This document shows, piece after piece, positions 17,781-25,972 of a stretch of 64,000 bases of DNA; the stretch's first letter is position 1, and every line of letters begins with the position of its first letter. The stretch is from Inquilinus sp. Marseille-Q2685 (lineage in GTDB: Bacteria; Pseudomonadota; Alphaproteobacteria; DSM-16000; Inquilinaceae), in assembly GCF_916619195.1 (NCBI RefSeq), contig NZ_CAKAKL010000009.1:124001-188000 (forward strand). The letters run 5' to 3'. The position numbers and the translations under genes are program-made. Below the pieces are notes generated by a model. It did no database searches and was not told the DNA's origin. It was given only the letters and a program-made list of their open reading frames with translations.

Positions 17781-19002
17781 CCGGGTTGTCGGAACGGGGG
17801 GCATGCAGCCCTCGGCGATCATCGCCGTCGTCCTGACCCTGCTGACCGGCTTCGGGCCGATGTCGACGGATGTCTACCTGCCGTCGCTGCCGGCCTTGGT
17901 CACGGCCTTCGACACCGACGTCGCCACCGTGCAGCTGACGCTCAGCGTCTTCCTGGTCGGCTTCGCCGTGGCGCAGCTGGTCTACGGCCCGGTCTCCGAC
18001 CGGTTCGGCCGGCGCCCGGCGATCCTGGCCGGGGTGTCGATCTTCACCGCCGCCAGCGTCGCCTGCGCGCTGGCCACTTCGATCGAGATGCTGATCCTGT
18101 GCCGCTTGCTGCAGGCGCTCGGCGCCTGCTGCGGGCCGGTGCTGGGCCGGGCCGTGGTGCGCGACCTGTACGGGCCGGAACGCTCGGCCCGCATCCTGGC
18201 CTATATGTCGATGTCGATGGCGCTGGCGCCGGCGATCGGGCCGATCATCGGCGGCGTGCTGCAGCAGGCCTTCGGCTGGCAGGCGACCTTCTGGCTGCTG
18301 GTCGGCTTCGGCGCCCTGATGCTGGCCTCGGTGCTCGGGCTGCTCGGGGAGAGCAACCGCCACCGCGACCCGCTGGCCACCAGCCCGACCCGTCTGGCCC
18401 GCAACTATGCCAGCCTGCTGCGCCATCGCCGCTATCTCGGCTATGTCGCGATCGTCGCCTGCAGCTACAGCGCGATCTTCACCTTCATCTCCGGCTCCTC
18501 CTTCGTGCTGTCCGGCATGCTCGGCCTGTCGCCGCCGGTCTACGGCGCCTGCTTCGGCATCGTCTGCGTCGGCTATATCTGCGGCACCTTCAGCTCCGGC
18601 CGCCTGACGCTCAGCCTCGGCATCGACCGGATGATCGCGATGGGCACCCTGGTGATGCTGGCCGGCGCCGCGGCGATGGCGGGGCTGGCCGCGGCCGGCG
18701 TGTTCACCGTCTGGGCGGTGGTCGGCCCGTTCTTCGTGGTGATGATCGGCGTCGGCCTGACGCTGCCCAACGCCATCGCCGGGGCGATCGCGCCGTTCCC
18801 AGCCATGGCCGGCACGGCCTCGGCGCTGATGGGCTTCCTGCAGATGACGCTGGCGGCCCTGGTCGGCATCGCCATCGGCCACGCCACCGGCACCGACGGG
18901 CTGCCGATGGCGCTGGCCGTGCTGCTGACGACGCTCGGCGCCCTGGCGGCCTTCCGGCTGCTGGTCAGCCCTTCGAGCGGACGGCCAGCCGGAACGGCCT
19001 GA
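17773..19002 (+). CDS. Bcr/CflA-family multidrug efflux MFS transporter
   Basis: The 409-residue product is a 12-segment major facilitator of the Bcr/CflA drug-resistance subgroup. Signature parts are LLTGFGPMSTDVYLPSLPA at the N-terminus, the loop 2-3 motif GPVSDRFGRRPAIL, and RLLQALGACCGPVLGRAVVR. Such pumps export drugs or sulfur metabolites by proton antiport. An alternative start lies 10 codons downstream (MQPSAI). The 3' end overlaps the convergent YciI-like gene by 38 bases. Confidence 0.9.
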   Translation: MADRVVGTGGMQPSAIIAVVLTLLTGFGPMSTDVYLPSLPALVTAFDTDVATVQLTLSVFLVGFAVAQLVYGPVSDRFGRRPAILAGVSIFTAASVACALATSIEMLILCRLLQALGACCGPVLGRAVVRDLYGPERSARILAYMSMSMALAPAIGPIIGGVLQQAFGWQATFWLLVGFGALMLASVLGLLGESNRHRDPLATSPTRLARNYASLLRHRRYLGYVAIVACSYSAIFTFISGSSFVLSGMLGLSPPVYGACFGIVCVGYICGTFSSGRLTLSLGIDRMIAMGTLVMLAGAAAMAGLAAAGVFTVWAVVGPFFVVMIGVGLTLPNAIAGAIAPFPAMAGTASALMGFLQMTLAALVGIAIGHATGTDGLPMALAVLLTTLGALAAFRLLVSPSSGRPAGTA

Positions 19003-19261
19003 TCTCGATGTCCCGCCACACCCCGCCGGTGACATAGGGGTCGACGGCGAGCAAGGCGTCCAGCGCCGCCCGGTCCGGCACCTCGTAGATCACGCTGGAG
19101 CCGATCATCCGGCCTTCGTCGTCCAGGATCGCGCCGCCGGCGACGATGACGCCCTCCTCGGCCTGCCGGCGGGCGCCGACCAGATGCTGCTCGCGCACCG
19201 CCAGGCGCCGGGCCGGGGCCTCGGCATCGGTGCCGTCCTTCGCGATCACCAGGAACTGCAT
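18965..19261 (-). CDS. YciI-like protein
   Basis: The 98-residue product has the YciI/YCII dimeric ferredoxin-like fold. Family features are MQFLVIAKDG, the conserved His in VREQHLVGAR, and EVPDRAALDALLAVDPYVTGGV. Its biochemical role is unclear. GGAGGAGAG precedes the ATG. It is transcribed alone, overlapping the end of the efflux gene. Confidence 0.85.
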   Translation of the reverse strand: MQFLVIAKDGTDAEAPARRLAVREQHLVGARRQAEEGVIVAGGAILDDEGRMIGSSVIYEVPDRAALDALLAVDPYVTGGVWRDIEIRPFRLAVRSKG

Positions 19262-19379
19262 GGCTCTCCTCCCTCGTCGATCCGGCGAGCATAGCGGCGT
19301 TCGGCCCGGTCGCAACCGGGGCGGCGATCTGCTACCCAGGGGCAGGGCATCCGGGTGCCAATTCTGGTGGAGAGACGGC

Positions 19380-20156
19380 ATGAAGGTCGAGGGTCTGGCG
19401 GCGGTGGTCACCGGGGCGGGGTCGGGCATGGGGGCGGCGACCGCCCGCGCCCTGGCCGCGGCGGGCGCGAAGGTGGCGCTGCTCGACCTCAACCGCGACG
19501 CGGCCGAGGCGGTGGCGCGCGAGATCGGCGGCCTGGCCATGGCCTGCGACGTCGGCGACGGCGAGTCCGTGGCCGCGGCGCTGGAGCAGGCGCGGGCGGC
19601 GCACGGCACGGCGCGGATCGCCGTCGCCTGTGCCGGCATCGCCCCGGGCGCCCGGCTGGTCGGTCGCGACGGGCCGCACGACCCGGCGCTGTTCGAGCGG
19701 GTGATCCGGGTCAACCTGCTCGGCACCTTCCATCTGCTGCGCCTGGCCGCAGCGGCCATGGCGGCGGAGGAGCCGCTGCCGGAGGCGGCCAGCGCCTCGG
19801 GCGAGCGCGGCCTGTTCGTCGCCACCGCCTCGGTCGCCGCCACCGAGGGCCAGGTCGGCCAGGTCGCCTATTCCGCCTCCAAGGGCGGGGTGGTCGGGCT
19901 GACCCTGCCGGCGGCGCGCGAGCTGGCCAGGAGCGGCATCCGGGTGATGACCGTGGCGCCGGGGCTGATCGGCACGCCGATGATCGAGGCGATGCCGCAG
20001 CAGGTGCAGGACAGCCTGATCGCCACCACCCTGTTCCCGCAGCGCCTGGGCCGGCCGGAGGAGTTCGCGCAGCTGGTCCTCCACATCGCCGCCAACGAGA
20101 TGCTGAACGGTTCGGTGATCCGCCTCGACGGCGCCGTGCGGCTGGCGCCGCGATGA
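19380..20156 (+). CDS. SDR-family oxidoreductase (3-hydroxyacyl-CoA dehydrogenase type II-like)
   Basis: The 258-residue product is a classical short-chain dehydrogenase. The cofactor motif is TGAGSGMG, the NAD-preferring Asp is in ALLDLNRDA, and the catalytic Tyr and Lys are in YSASKGG after an ATASVAATEGQ serine strand. APGLIGTPM and an LDGA-type C-terminus fit the family. Overall it resembles HSD17B10-like 3-hydroxyacyl-CoA dehydrogenases. GGAGAGACGGC precedes the ATG, and the stop overlaps the next gene (ATGA). Confidence 0.88.
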   Translation: MKVEGLAAVVTGAGSGMGAATARALAAAGAKVALLDLNRDAAEAVAREIGGLAMACDVGDGESVAAALEQARAAHGTARIAVACAGIAPGARLVGRDGPHDPALFERVIRVNLLGTFHLLRLAAAAMAAEEPLPEAASASGERGLFVATASVAATEGQVGQVAYSASKGGVVGLTLPAARELARSGIRVMTVAPGLIGTPMIEAMPQQVQDSLIATTLFPQRLGRPEEFAQLVLHIAANEMLNGSVIRLDGAVRLAPR

Positions 20157-20572
20157 GCACGTTCCGGAAACCCGGCTTCACTGAGCCGCCGTCGACCGAC
20201 GACCTGATCGAGCTGGCGGAGGAGGGGTTCGAGCGGATCCCGGCGCGGCTGCGCGCCATGGTCCGCGGCGTCGCCATCCAGGTGGTAGACTTCCCGGACG
20301 ACGAGGTGCTGGACGAGATGGGGCTGGAAAGCCCGTTCGACCTGCTCGGCCTCTACACCGGCACGCCGTTCGGGCAGAAGACCTTCGCGATCGCGACCAG
20401 GCCCGACATGATCTTCCTCTACCGCCGGCCGATCCTCGACTACTGGTGCGAGACCGGCGAGGATCTCGGCCATGTCGTCCGCCATGTCCTGATCCACGAG
20501 ATCGGCCATCATTTCGGCTTCTCCGACGACGACATGGAGGCGCTGGAGCGGGAGGCGGATCAGGAGGGCTGA
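20153..20572 (+). CDS. Zincin-like metallopeptidase family protein
   Basis: The 139-residue product matches the small cytoplasmic zincin family (PF06262 type). The metal site is HVLIHEIGHHFGFSDDDME, with an HExxH plus nearby acidic residues. The N-terminal FERIPARLRAMVRGVAIQV and the LLGLYTGTPF segment are typical. Its substrate is unknown. The ATG overlaps the SDR stop, so translation is probably coupled, although no functional link is obvious. Confidence 0.85.
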   Translation: MSTFRKPGFTEPPSTDDLIELAEEGFERIPARLRAMVRGVAIQVVDFPDDEVLDEMGLESPFDLLGLYTGTPFGQKTFAIATRPDMIFLYRRPILDYWCETGEDLGHVVRHVLIHEIGHHFGFSDDDMEALEREADQEG

Positions 20573-20576
20573 GGCG

Positions 20577-21737
20577 CTACCCCTCCAGCAGGTGCCCGAA
20601 GGCGCGCAGGGGCCGCACGCGGTCGCAGATGATCTTGATGATCGCCAGCATCGGCACGGCGAGGATCGCGCCTGGCACGCCCCACATCCAGTACCAGAAG
20701 ATCAGGGCCAGGATCACCGCCACCGGGTTGATGGTGAAGCGCCGCGCCAGCACCGTCGGGGTGATCCATTCGCCCTCGGCGATATGGATGCCGAGATACA
20801 GCAGGGCGGGCAGCGCCGCGGTCCAGGCCGGCCCCTCGGCCACCAGCCCGACCGCCAGGAACAGCACCATGCCGCAGATCGGGCCCAGGATGGGCACGAA
20901 GTTCAGGCAGAAGGCGACGGCGCCCCACAGCACCGCTGCGGGGATGCCGCAGGCCCACATCACCAGCCCGGTGGCGACGCCGACCAGCGCGTTGATCACG
21001 GTGACGGTCAGGAGGTAGGAGGACAGGTCGCGTTCGATCTGCAGCGAGATCGACACCGCCTCCCGCTTCTCCACGAAGGTCGGCAGGATCTCGACGAAGC
21101 GGCGCAGGAAGGTCTCGCCGAACACCAGCAGGTAGAACAGGACCAGCAGCGTCTCGAACAGGTGCGAGGCGATCAGCCCGGTGCCGGCGAAGACCGCGGT
21201 GACGATGTCGGTCGGGTGCGCCAGCAGCGTGCCGGCGTCGCCGAAGCGCACGCCGATCTGCTCCAGCCGCGCCACGAAGGTCTGCAGCGGCTGGGCCAGG
21301 AAGGCGAACTTCGCCTGCAGCGCCGGCCATTCGTTCGGCAGGTTGCCGGCCCATTCTGCGGCCGGGCTGGTCAGCAGCGTGCCGACGCCGATGGCGATGA
21401 CCAGCAGCAGCGCGATCGCGGCCAGCGCGGCGATGGCCCGGGGCACGCTGACCCGCTCCAGCAGGCGCACCAGCGGCTGCAGCAGCAGCTTCAGCACCAC
21501 CGCGAGCACCACCGGCAGCACGATGTCGCGCGCGAACAGCAGCGCCCCGAGCACGGCCAGGAGGCACAGGACGCCGAGGAACACCGTCTTCGGGTCGTCC
21601 GGCAGCGGCATCTCCGGGATATGGCCGTTGCCGTTGCGGCTGTTGGGCGCCGGAAGCTCGGCGGGAACCTTCGGCTGTTCGATCTTCATCCGGGTCGGTC
21701 CTGAGGGCAAATCCGAGAACGGCGGAAGGGTCGTCAC
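20577..21737 (-). CDS. AI-2E family transporter (PerM/YdbI-like permease)
   Basis: The 386-residue product is a membrane protein of the AI-2 exporter-like family, with about eight hydrophobic segments and the conserved C-terminal segments LNFVPILGPICG and GEWITPTVLARRF. Despite the family name, most members have unknown substrates. The given start is GTG overlapping the upstream stop (GTGA), with GGGGGA before it; an ATG 16 codons later is an alternative. It is the last of three overlapping leftward genes after cobB and a glycosylase-like gene. Confidence 0.88.
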   Translation of the reverse strand: MTTLPPFSDLPSGPTRMKIEQPKVPAELPAPNSRNGNGHIPEMPLPDDPKTVFLGVLCLLAVLGALLFARDIVLPVVLAVVLKLLLQPLVRLLERVSVPRAIAALAAIALLLVIAIGVGTLLTSPAAEWAGNLPNEWPALQAKFAFLAQPLQTFVARLEQIGVRFGDAGTLLAHPTDIVTAVFAGTGLIASHLFETLLVLFYLLVFGETFLRRFVEILPTFVEKREAVSISLQIERDLSSYLLTVTVINALVGVATGLVMWACGIPAAVLWGAVAFCLNFVPILGPICGMVLFLAVGLVAEGPAWTAALPALLYLGIHIAEGEWITPTVLARRFTINPVAVILALIFWYWMWGVPGAILAVPMLAIIKIICDRVRPLRAFGHLLEG

Positions 21738-22330
21738 CGTTCCCCCGCCAGCGCCGCCGCGGCTCTAACCCGCAGCACCGGCAGAAGTTCTGCCTTGAAC
21801 CAGGGATTGCGCCGCAGCCAGGCGGTGTTGCGCCAGCTCGGGTGCGGCAGGGGCAGGAACTCCGGCAGATAGTCGCGCCAGGCGGCGACCGTTTCCGCCA
21901 CGCTCGGCCGGCGGCGGGGGCCGAGATAGAAGGCCTGGGCCATGCTGCCGACCAGCAGAGTCAGCCGGATGCCGGGCATCAGCGGCCGCAGCCGCGGGTG
22001 CCAGGTATCGCCGCAGATCCGCGGCGGCGGATGGTCGCCGCCCTTCGGGTTGGTGCCGGGGAAGCACAGCCCCATCGACACCAGCGCGACGCGGTCCTCG
22101 TCGTAGAAGGCGTCGCGGTCGAGGCCGAGCCACTGCCGCAGCCGGTCGCCGCTGGCATCGGTCCAGGACAGGCCGGAGGCGTGCACCCGCGCGCCCGGTG
22201 CCTGGCCGACGATGAGCAGCCGGGCGGTCGTGGTGGCGCGCAGCACCGGGCGCGGCGCATGCGGCCACCGGCCGGCGCAGATCCGGCAGGCCCGGGCCGC
22301 CGCCAGGGCCTCGGTCAGGGTCTCGGTCAT
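21734..22330 (-). CDS. Uracil-DNA glycosylase family protein
   Basis: The 198-residue product has the uracil-DNA glycosylase superfamily fold. Motif 1 appears as LIVGQAPGARVHASG, and the C-terminal catalytic-loop motif as PLPHPSWRNTAWLRRNPW. A CRIC pair near the N-terminus resembles part of an iron-sulfur site, but a full four-cysteine set is not evident. A DNA-repair role is probable but the exact base specificity is unknown. It overlaps cobB upstream (ATGA) and the transporter gene downstream. Confidence 0.8.
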   Translation of the reverse strand: MTETLTEALAAARACRICAGRWPHAPRPVLRATTTARLLIVGQAPGARVHASGLSWTDASGDRLRQWLGLDRDAFYDEDRVALVSMGLCFPGTNPKGGDHPPPRICGDTWHPRLRPLMPGIRLTLLVGSMAQAFYLGPRRRPSVAETVAAWRDYLPEFLPLPHPSWRNTAWLRRNPWFKAELLPVLRVRAAAALAGER

Positions 22331-23073
22331 CGCTCTGCGAGCGGCCGGCCGGAGAGCAGCGCGTCGACGAACGCCGGCACCAGCCGTGTCGCCGGGCCGT
22401 GGCGGCGGATCTCGAAGAGGTCGGAGACCTGGCCGGGCTCCAGGTTCAGCTCGACCGTCAGCGCCCCGGCGTCCAGGGCCTGGTGGACGAAGGCGGCGGC
22501 CGGGTAGACCGTGCCGGAGGTGCCGATCGACACGAACAGCCGGCAGCCGGCCAGCGCCGCCTCGATCTGCTCCATCGCCCGCGGCATCTCGCCGAACCAG
22601 ACCACGTCCGGCCGCATCCCGCCGGCCTCGCCGCAGCCGGGGCAGGGCGTGTCGACCGACAGGTCGCCGGCCCAGGCGCGGCCGGTATCGCAGGACAGGC
22701 AGCGGACGCGGCCGAGCTCGCCATGCATGTGGATCAGGCGGCGGCTGCCGGCGCGCTCATGCAGGTCGTCGACATTCTGGGTGATCAGCAGCACCGGGCC
22801 CGGCCATTCGCGCTCCAGCCGCACCAGCGCCGCATGCGCCGCATTGGGCTGCACCGCGGGATCGGCCAGGGTGCGGCGCCGGGCATTGTAGAAGCCGTGC
22901 ACCCGGTCCGGGTCGCGGGCGAAGGCCTCGGGCGTGGCCACATCCTCCAGCCGCACGCGGGTCCACACCCCGCCGGCGTCGCGGAAGGTGTCGAGGCCGC
23001 TCTCCTTCGAGATGCCGGCCCCGGTCAGGATCACGACCGGATCGCCGGTCCCAATGGGCTTTGCGCGCGTCAT
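22327..23073 (-). CDS. cobB: NAD-dependent protein deacylase (sirtuin)
   Basis: The 248-residue product is a Sir2-type deacylase. It has GAGISKESGLDTFRDA for NAD binding, TQNVDDLHERAG, the catalytic His in HMHGELG, and a zinc site with Cys pairs CLSC and CPGC. FYNARRR carries the Y-x-x-R pair that marks class III sirtuins such as E. coli CobB and SIRT5, so desuccinylase activity is likely besides deacetylation. The start chosen is the ATG at 23073; the longer open frame is antisense to the EcsC gene and unsupported. Confidence 0.88.
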   Translation of the reverse strand: MTRAKPIGTGDPVVILTGAGISKESGLDTFRDAGGVWTRVRLEDVATPEAFARDPDRVHGFYNARRRTLADPAVQPNAAHAALVRLEREWPGPVLLITQNVDDLHERAGSRRLIHMHGELGRVRCLSCDTGRAWAGDLSVDTPCPGCGEAGGMRPDVVWFGEMPRAMEQIEAALAGCRLFVSIGTSGTVYPAAAFVHQALDAGALTVELNLEPGQVSDLFEIRRHGPATRLVPAFVDALLSGRPLAER

Positions 23074-23148
23074 GCGCCGATCATGGCGAGGCCGCCGCCG
23101 AGGCTCAACGGCTCTTGTCGCCGCGCCGCGGCCCCCAATCTTTGCGCT

Positions 23149-23976
23149 ATGACCACCGCCGCACTCCCCGCCCCGCTGCCCCTGCCGCCCGATGCCCTGG
23201 CCGAGCTGGCCGCGGCGAAGGCGGTGCTCGACCACGACACGCTGGTGGCGCGCCTGTCGGCCATGGCGGGCACTCCGGTCGAGGCGCTGAAGCGCAACCT
23301 GCCGTCCGGCGTGCAGAAGGTCCTGGACGCGGCCGTCCGCCGCGCCCTGGCCACGGCGCTCAGGGCGGCCTTGCACAGCGGCCCCGGCCGCCGGATGCCG
23401 CGCGGACCGGAGGCCTGGCTGCATCGCGGCCTGGCCGCGGCCAGCGGCGCCGCGGGGGGCGGCTTCGGCCTGCCCGGCACGCTCCTGGAGCTGCCGGTCT
23501 CGACCGCCCTGCTGCTGCGGCAGATCGCGGCCGAGGCGAAGGCGGCGGGCGAGGATCCGTCCACCCCGGAAACGGCGATCGAATGCCTGAAGGTCTTCGC
23601 CATGGGCCGGCCCGACCCGGCCGACGACGCGGTCGAGACCGGCTATCTCGCCACCCGGATCGCCCTGGCCCGGGTGGTGCCGAACGCCACGGCCTCGGTG
23701 ATGCCGCGGCTGGTCTCGATGGTCGCCGCCCGCTTCAGCGGCCCGGTGCTGCTGAAGCTGTCGGCGCAGGCCGCCCCGGTGCTGGGCGCCGCCGCCGGCG
23801 CCGCGGTCAACCTGGCCTTCCTGGAGCATTTCCGGCGCCTGGCGAAGGCCCATTTCACCGTCCGGCGGCTGGAGCGCACCCACGGCGCCGCAGCGGTGCG
23901 GCTGGCCTATGAGACCCTCCGGCCCGTGCCGCCGCCTGAGCTGGCGGCGCTGACGGAACGGCGCGGCCGTTCCTGA
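23149..23976 (+). CDS. EcsC family protein
   Basis: The 275-residue product matches the EcsC family (named from the Bacillus ecs operon), of unknown function. Recognisable parts are a GGGFGLPGTLLELPVSTALL hydrophobic stretch near residues 105-125 and the later VAARFSGPVLLKLSAQAAPV and GAAAGAAVNLAFLEHF segments. It could be membrane-associated. It is divergent from cobB and is followed by a perfect 16-bp palindrome at its stop codon. Confidence 0.8.
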   Translation: MTTAALPAPLPLPPDALAELAAAKAVLDHDTLVARLSAMAGTPVEALKRNLPSGVQKVLDAAVRRALATALRAALHSGPGRRMPRGPEAWLHRGLAAASGAAGGGFGLPGTLLELPVSTALLLRQIAAEAKAAGEDPSTPETAIECLKVFAMGRPDPADDAVETGYLATRIALARVVPNATASVMPRLVSMVAARFSGPVLLKLSAQAAPVLGAAAGAAVNLAFLEHFRRLAKAHFTVRRLERTHGAAAVRLAYETLRPVPPPELAALTERRGRS

Positions 23977-23991
23977 TTCGGCATGCCGAAT
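23976..23991. other. Perfect 16-bp palindrome at the EcsC gene stop
   Basis: ATTCGGCATGCCGAAT is fully self-complementary and begins on the last base of the stop codon. There is no T-run, so it may be an operator for the downstream oxygenase operon or a weak transcript end. Confidence 0.4.
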
Positions 23992-24009
23992 AAACAAATA
24001 AATATTGTT
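23988..24009 (+). promoter_or_regulatory. AT-rich regulatory island upstream of the oxygenase-metQ pair
   Basis: GAATAAACAA (23988-23997) is followed 7 bases later by TTGTT (24005-24009), within an AT-rich run (about 23990-24055) that stands out in this GC-rich DNA. The same 10-mer and a TTGTT half-site, in the opposite order, occur next to the tau operon. A shared regulator is possible. Confidence 0.35.
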
Positions 24010-24088
24010 ATATTAATCTACATGCTGTCGAGATATGTAAATTGACGGATCGCGCGACGGCGCGCCGCTCTTTCTGCCCGAGGCTGCC

Positions 24089-25120
24089 ATGACCACCGCC
24101 ACCCTAGCCCTCCCGCTGCTCGACCTGTCCCGGCTCGATGCCGGTCCGGAAGCGCGCCAGGCCTTCCTGGACCAGCTGCGCGCGGCTGCCCGGGACGTCG
24201 GCTTCTTCTACCTCGGCGGGCACGGCGTGCCGGAGTCGCTGGTGGCGCAGGTGAAGGCCGAGGCCCGCCGCTTCTTCGCCCTGCCCGAGGCCGACAAGCT
24301 GGCGATCGAGATGGTGCATTCGCCGCATTTCCGCGGCTACACCCGCGCGGCGTGGGAGCGGACGCGCGGCGAGCCGGACTGGCGCGAGCAGTTCGACATC
24401 GGGGCCGAACGGCCGGCGATCCCGCAGGGTCCGGGCGTGCCGCCCTGGCTGCGGCTGCAGGGCCCGAACCAGTGGCCGGCGGCGCAGCCGGAGCTGAAGG
24501 CCGTGCTGCTGCGCTGGCAGGCGGAGCTGACGCGGGTGGCGATCCGCCTGCTCGAAGCCTTCGCCGCGGCGCTGGGCCAGCGGGAGGACGCGCTGGAATC
24601 GATCTATGGCGACACGCCGAACCAGCACATCAAGATCATCCGCTACCCCGGCCGCGAGGCCACCGGCAGCAGCCAGGGCGTCGGCGCGCACAAGGATTCG
24701 GGGTTCCTGACCCTGCTGTTGCAGGATACCCAGCGCGGCCTGCAGGTCGAGGGCGAGGACGGGCGCTGGATCGACGCCGAGCCGGTGCCGGGCACCTTCG
24801 TGGTCAATATCGGCGAGCTGCTGGAGCTCGCCACCAACGGCTATCTCCGCGCCACGGTGCACCGGGTGATCACGCCGCCGGCCGGCACCGACCGGCTGTC
24901 GGTCGCCTTCTTCCTCGGCGCCCGGCTCGATGCCACCGTGCCGCTGCTCGACCTGCCGCCGGCCCTGGCGGCGGAGGCGCGCGGCCCGGCCAGCGACCCG
25001 CAGAACCCGCTGTTCCACGATGTCGGGCCGAACTACCTGAAGGGCCGGCTGCGCTCCCACCCCGACGTGGCGCAGCGCCACTACGCCGATGTGCTGGCGG
25101 CCCAAGCCGTCACCGCCTGA
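24089..25120 (+). CDS. Isopenicillin-N-synthase-like 2-oxoglutarate/Fe(II) oxygenase
   Basis: The 343-residue product is a non-haem iron oxygenase of the IPNS-like family. The N-terminal domain shows DVGFFYLGGHGVPESL. The C-terminal jelly-roll has the iron ligands His and Asp in GAHKDSGFLTLL, the distal His in ATVHRVI and the 2-oxoglutarate-binding Arg-x-Ser in TDRLSVAF. Its substrate is unknown. It is followed 33 bases later by a MetQ-like binding protein, which hints at processing of a sulfur or amino-acid-related compound. GAGGCTGCC precedes the ATG. Confidence 0.85.
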   Translation: MTTATLALPLLDLSRLDAGPEARQAFLDQLRAAARDVGFFYLGGHGVPESLVAQVKAEARRFFALPEADKLAIEMVHSPHFRGYTRAAWERTRGEPDWREQFDIGAERPAIPQGPGVPPWLRLQGPNQWPAAQPELKAVLLRWQAELTRVAIRLLEAFAAALGQREDALESIYGDTPNQHIKIIRYPGREATGSSQGVGAHKDSGFLTLLLQDTQRGLQVEGEDGRWIDAEPVPGTFVVNIGELLELATNGYLRATVHRVITPPAGTDRLSVAFFLGARLDATVPLLDLPPALAAEARGPASDPQNPLFHDVGPNYLKGRLRSHPDVAQRHYADVLAAQAVTA

Positions 25121-25153
25121 ACACGCCGCGCCACCTAAACTCACAGGTCCATC

Positions 25154-25972
25154 ATGATCCGTACTCTGACCGCCCGCCTGGCGCGGGCGGCGATCGCTGC
25201 CGCCTTGCCCTTCGCCCTGGCCGGCGCCGCCCTGGCGCAGGACGCGCCGCTGAAGGTCGCGGCCGACGCCGTGCCGCATGCCGAGATCCTGGCCTTCGTG
25301 CAGAGCCAGGCGCCCGAGCTGAAGCTGGAGATCGTCGAGCTGTCGACGGCGGTGAACCCGAACGAGCTGCTGGCGCATGGCGATGTCGACGCCAACTACT
25401 TCCAGCACCTGCCCTATCTGCGCTCGCAGGAGGAGGCGCTGGACGAGACCTTCGCCGTCGCCGCGTCGGTGCATATCGAGCCGCTCGGCGTCTATTCCCG
25501 CAAGGCCAAGAGCTTCGCCGAGGTGAAGGACGGCGGCACGGTGGCGGTGCCGAACAACGTCACCAATCTCAGCCGCGCCCTCTATCTGCTGCAGGACCAG
25601 AAGCTGATCCGGCTGAAGGACGGCTTCGCCGAGCCGGACAAGCAGCTGGCGACGCCGAACGACATCGCCGAGAATCCGAAGCACCTGAAGGTGCTGGAGG
25701 TCGAAGCGGCGCTGCTGCCGCGGGCGCTGGACGATGTCGACCTGGCGGTGATCAACGGCAACTACGCGCTCGAGGCCGGCCTCAGCCCGGCCAAGGACGC
25801 GCTGGGGCTGGAGAAGGCCGAGGGCAACCCCTACGCCAACATCCTGGTGACCACGCCGAAGCTGGCGGACGATCCGCGGGTCAGGCGGCTGGCGCAGGTG
25901 CTGACCTCGCCGGCGGTGGCGAAGTTCATCCGCGACCGCTACCAGGGCTCGGTCATTCCCGTGAACGACTGA
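25154..25972 (+). CDS. MetQ/NlpA-family substrate-binding protein
   Basis: The 272-residue product belongs to the NlpA/MetQ family that binds methionine or related compounds. The signal peptide (RAAIAAALPFALAGAALAQ) has no lipobox cysteine, so the protein is probably soluble in the periplasm. VAADAVPHAEILAFVQ, GDVDANYFQHLPYLR and VINGNYALEAGL are typical. No MetN or MetI gene is nearby, so it must use a transporter encoded elsewhere. Pairing with an oxygenase suggests uptake of an unusual sulfur source; this is inference. Its end overlaps the opposing LysR remnant by 20 bases. Confidence 0.85.
   Translation: MIRTLTARLARAAIAAALPFALAGAALAQDAPLKVAADAVPHAEILAFVQSQAPELKLEIVELSTAVNPNELLAHGDVDANYFQHLPYLRSQEEALDETFAVAASVHIEPLGVYSRKAKSFAEVKDGGTVAVPNNVTNLSRALYLLQDQKLIRLKDGFAEPDKQLATPNDIAENPKHLKVLEVEAALLPRALDDVDLAVINGNYALEAGLSPAKDALGLEKAEGNPYANILVTTPKLADDPRVRRLAQVLTSPAVAKFIRDRYQGSVIPVND

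Noticed and set aside
23976-23991. Phage or element attachment site at the perfect palindrome
   Set aside because: No integrase, tRNA end or flanking direct repeats are nearby; an operator or weak transcript end is more likely.
24022-24045. A 7-codon mini-ORF (MLSRYVN) upstream of the oxygenase gene
   Set aside because: No ribosome binding site and no cysteine or other regulatory codons; probably chance in AT-rich DNA.
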